8,373 nucleotides of DNA from Treponema sp. (GTDB lineage Bacteria; Spirochaetota; Spirochaetia; Treponematales; Breznakiellaceae): contig JAITAW010000047.1 of NCBI GenBank assembly GCA_031283905.1, positions 1-8,373 of the forward strand, written 5' to 3'. Position numbers and translations under genes: made by a program. The notes beneath the pieces are model-generated. The model did no database searches, had not been told where the DNA came from, and saw only the letters and a list, made by a program, of their open reading frames with translations. How positions within the stretch are numbered: the first letter of the stretch is position 1; every line of letters starts with the position of its first letter. Shown piece by piece: positions 6,172-8,373 of this stretch.

Positions 6172-7129
6172 AGCTTCCTCCTAATTTAGCTAATAAAGCG
6201 TCTCTATCAAAAACAGGACGCGCCGAGCATATATCGGGATCGGTGTTTTCGCCCGCCACCCGTATTTCCCAATGCAGATGAGGTCCTGTGGCAAGTCCCG
6301 TAGCGCCCGATTCGCCTAAAACGCGGCCCTTTTCGACCAGGGAGTCTTCTTTAACCGCCAGTTTGCTCATATGGTAATAGATTGAATACACCCCGGGCAA
6401 ATGCTCTATGATGACCGAATTGCCGGTGGCTTCCCTGTATTCCGCGAGCAACACCTTACCGTCCGCGCAGGCTCGCACCGTTGTACCGGTCGGGACGCCA
6501 TAATCAATGCCCGCATGTATTGCGGTGTCAGTTTTGCCGGTGCTGTACCGGTATACGCGGCGGTCGCCGAAAAAGCTCGTGCGCCTCGTATCCGTTGGCA
6601 CGGGCGACGTAAACGCCGAAACCGTGTAAATCTCTCTGCCGGTGCGCGAAAGTATAGTCCACAGCCTGTTCGCCTGTTGGGTTTTCAGGGCGCTGGGTAC
6701 GGCGCGTATCCCGGTGTTCTGTTCGTTGAGCGCTATCTCTTCCGATGCAAACTTCCGATCGCCGATGGTAATGGCGAATTCTTTTATAACCGCGTCCCCG
6801 TTCTCTATGCGCAACGCCGCATTTCCCGGTTTTGCGGTTGACGGCACGGTCAAAAGCGCGATTTGTACGATATTGCCTTCAACGAATACCCGTGGGGAGA
6901 GCGTCCAAAATACCGCTTTCGCAAGCCGCCGTCCCCGGCCGCTCACCAATGAAAGCCGGAGATTCGCTCCGCCCGCTCCCGCAATCGCAACGCTCACCGG
7001 CTCTCCGGGCAGGAGATGTTCGGGAATAACCGCGGCTTTGAAATGAGGCGGCTGGGCAAAAAGCCGCGCTTTCGGCGCCGCCGTGACGCACAGCGCCAGC
7101 AGGATAAAAAAGGGCAGTCTTTTTTTCAT
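6161..7129 (-). CDS. Secreted M23 (LytM-type) zinc metallopeptidase
   Basis: Probable peptidoglycan endopeptidase, or a degenerate regulator of one, exported to the periplasm. From ATG 7129 the product is 322 residues with a signal peptide (MKKRLPFFILLALCVTAA, cleavage probably soon after, around the AQP at about 25-27). A beta-rich N-terminal region of about 150 residues follows. The LytM domain lies at about 200-290, with zinc ligands H205 and D209 in HAGIDYG and H286 in HLHWE, plus catalytic-type H284 and H253. All residues are present, so it is probably active. I preferred ATG 7129 to the in-frame ATG at 7141 because GAGGA (7139-7135) lies five bases before it; the earlier ATG has no clear site. 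recJ ends 41 bp upstream, and the 3' end overlaps fliW by 11 bp, so all four genes are likely one transcript. The substrate and any flagellar link are not shown. Confidence 0.9.
   Translation of the reverse strand: MKKRLPFFILLALCVTAAPKARLFAQPPHFKAAVIPEHLLPGEPVSVAIAGAGGANLRLSLVSGRGRRLAKAVFWTLSPRVFVEGNIVQIALLTVPSTAKPGNAALRIENGDAVIKEFAITIGDRKFASEEIALNEQNTGIRAVPSALKTQQANRLWTILSRTGREIYTVSAFTSPVPTDTRRTSFFGDRRVYRYSTGKTDTAIHAGIDYGVPTGTTVRACADGKVLLAEYREATGNSVIIEHLPGVYSIYYHMSKLAVKEDSLVEKGRVLGESGATGLATGPHLHWEIRVAGENTDPDICSARPVFDRDALLAKLGGSYAH
6177..6182 (-). promoter_or_regulatory. fliW ribosome-binding site AGGAGG
   Basis: On the minus strand TAGGAGGA sits five bases before the fliW ATG (6171). It fixes that start even though the ATG lies 11 bases inside the upstream M23 gene. 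Its GGA repeats could also be CsrA contacts (inference). Confidence 0.75.
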
Positions 7130-7134
7130 TCTTT

Positions 7135-7139
7135 TCCTC
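7135..7139 (-). promoter_or_regulatory. Ribosome-binding site GAGGA deciding the M23 peptidase start
   Basis: On the minus strand GAGGA is followed by five bases and ATG 7129. The alternative ATG at 7141 overlaps this site and has only a weak GGGAT upstream. Confidence 0.6.
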
Positions 7140-7170
7140 ATCCATGATCCCGGCGCCGCGGAGCCACACG

Positions 7171-8373
7171 TTATTCTTCACTCCGCTTCAAATCAAGCGT
7201 TACCATCTGCGGCGTTTCCGTTCCATTATACCAGTTTCTGTTGAGATGGAACACCACATCAACCGCATTGTTCACATCAAAATCCTTTTTCACCTTTTCC
7301 GCCGCATTCCAGTAGACAGCAGACCATTTGTGCTTGCCCGTATCAAGCGTTATTTTAACGTGGTTCGCCCCGTTCTTGCCCATGAATTGAATGTCTTGCA
7401 CTCTCATTCTCCGCGCCATAAACGTGATCTGGTCGTTGCCCGCGCCAAATGGCTCCAAACGGTCGATCGCCTTGAAAATATCGGGAGTAAGGTAGGAAGG
7501 CGGCAGTTCCGCGTCAATGGCAATATCCTCCTTGCCCGCTTCCGCGCTTTCTTCCGAAAAATCGATTGTCTGGGCTATTGTCTTGAGGCGTTCCAGAAAC
7601 GTCTCCCAATGCCGCTTTTCCATGCTGAATCCCGCCGCATAGTCATGCCCGCCTTTGTCAATGAATAAATCGGCGCATTGCTCCAGAATAGGGGTGAGGT
7701 CGTATCCATGCGTGGATCGCAACGAAGCGGTTACCGTGTATTCGCCGAAAGACGCGGCGAGCGAAGGCGTCTTGAAAAAGTTGATCATGCGGCTTGCCAT
7801 GATGCCGGTAACGCCGCGGAAAATTTCTTTCCCATACGCCACCGCGAAGGCGTTGTTGAATTCGGCGAGGTTGCTTGCCGCCAGAGGCTCCACAAACGTC
7901 CACGTTTCCGCGCCGAGCCGCTTGCGTTCCTCATTCATATCGTAGAGCTCGCCGGCAAGCGAAAACCGCGCGCCGCCCTCTTGCTCAAGCAACAGCCGTA
8001 CCGCTTTTTCCGGACTGCCCATGCGTCCCGCCGCATTGACCGCGGGACACAGCGTCCATGAAAGGGTCTGCGCGGTAATGCGCCGCGCAGACAAATCGAG
8101 CTTGATCAACAGGTCGGAAAGTCCGTTGCGCGGTTTCTTCTGCATGCCCATAAGGCCCGCGCGTACGATAACGCGGTTTTCATTGACAAGCGGCATGATG
8201 TCCGCTATGGTTCCAAGACATGCGAGTTGCAAATCCGCCATATCTTCATCGGTAAAGTGTTTTTCCCGCTTTTGGATAAAAGAGGTGAAGAGGTTGATGA
8301 ATACGTCAAGCTCGTCGCAGTCTTTGCTTGAATAGCGGACGAAACTTGACATTTCTTTGAGACGCAAAAGGCT
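7171..8373 (-). CDS. recJ: Single-stranded-DNA exonuclease RecJ, C-terminal part (5' end outside window)
   Basis: RecJ degrades single-stranded DNA 5' to 3' in recombinational and mismatch repair. About 400 residues are in the window and the frame stays open to its right edge. The apparent TTG start at 8367 is therefore internal; the DHH motifs with the metal-binding aspartates lie outside. Visible signatures are LGTIADIMPL (about 8217-8188), NAAGRMGSPEKA (about 8037-8002), the DHHA1-type GGHDYAAGFSM (about 7653-7621), PFGAGN (about 7452-7435) and a C-terminal OB-like domain ending at TAA 7173-7171. It is first in the visible minus-strand cluster, 41 bp before the M23 gene. Any promoter for the cluster would be upstream of recJ or within its coding sequence; none is evident in the 41-bp gap. 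Confidence 0.93.
   Translation of the reverse strand, partial: SLLRLKEMSSFVRYSSKDCDELDVFINLFTSFIQKREKHFTDEDMADLQLACLGTIADIMPLVNENRVIVRAGLMGMQKKPRNGLSDLLIKLDLSARRITAQTLSWTLCPAVNAAGRMGSPEKAVRLLLEQEGGARFSLAGELYDMNEERKRLGAETWTFVEPLAASNLAEFNNAFAVAYGKEIFRGVTGIMASRMINFFKTPSLAASFGEYTVTASLRSTHGYDLTPILEQCADLFIDKGGHDYAAGFSMEKRHWETFLERLKTIAQTIDFSEESAEAGKEDIAIDAELPPSYLTPDIFKAIDRLEPFGAGNDQITFMARRMRVQDIQFMGKNGANHVKITLDTGKHKWSAVYWNAAEKVKKDFDVNNAVDVVFHLNRNWYNGTETPQMVTLDLKRSEE

Noticed and set aside
6879..7181. Minus-strand ORF overlapping the start of the M23 gene
   Set aside because: Out of frame with a well-supported signal peptide and LytM protein; no family features.
8351..8367. Full-length start of recJ at TTG 8367
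   Set aside because: The frame stays open to the window edge and the N-terminal DHH motifs are missing, so this is an internal codon of a truncated view.
1..8373. CRISPR arrays, tRNA or rRNA genes
   Set aside because: No regularly spaced repeats and no tRNA- or rRNA-like stretches were seen on reading; the only repeats are the two IS ends.

Overview
The window (about 50-55% GC by eye) looks like a spirochaete of the Treponema group, possibly a gut-associated one. The evidence is a translationally coupled fliW-csrA pair of the kind found in flagellated spirochaetes and Firmicutes, a fused ThrA-type aspartokinase/homoserine dehydrogenase, and an IS remnant with an integrase-type transposase. 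This assignment is an inference and only moderately secure; the gene identities are much firmer.

Layout. Positions 1-130 are the outer end of an insertion sequence whose body lies left of the window. Next is thrA on the + strand (161-2644), the bifunctional enzyme of threonine/methionine synthesis. Positions 2687-3225 hold a second, decayed copy of the same IS in the same orientation. It keeps only the N-terminal part of a frameshifted transposase gene (minus strand) and the same terminal sequence. Positions 3226-3443 form a leader with a hybrid promoter, a small stem-loop and a 26-codon ORF. This leads into a membrane-bound hybrid histidine kinase (3444-5414, +).

The right half is a tight minus-strand cluster read right to left: recJ (partial, running off the window), a secreted M23 peptidase, fliW and csrA. 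fliW starts inside the end of the peptidase gene, and csrA starts on the last base of fliW. csrA ends tail-to-tail with the kinase, with a 13-bp overlap.

How it fits together. FliW and CsrA form the known partner switch that links flagellin level to mRNA translation. The M23 peptidase probably remodels peptidoglycan. RecJ is a DNA-repair exonuclease and may simply share the transcript.

The most striking structural signal is at the two IS ends. Both finish in TTGCAA, and in both cases a near-consensus -10 hexamer (TATACT or TATAAT) follows after exactly 17 bp of unrelated sequence. One of these composite promoters faces thrA and the other faces the kinase leader. The mobile element therefore appears to have supplied the -35 box for both rightward genes. 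I did not find a clearly new enzymatic or defence system.
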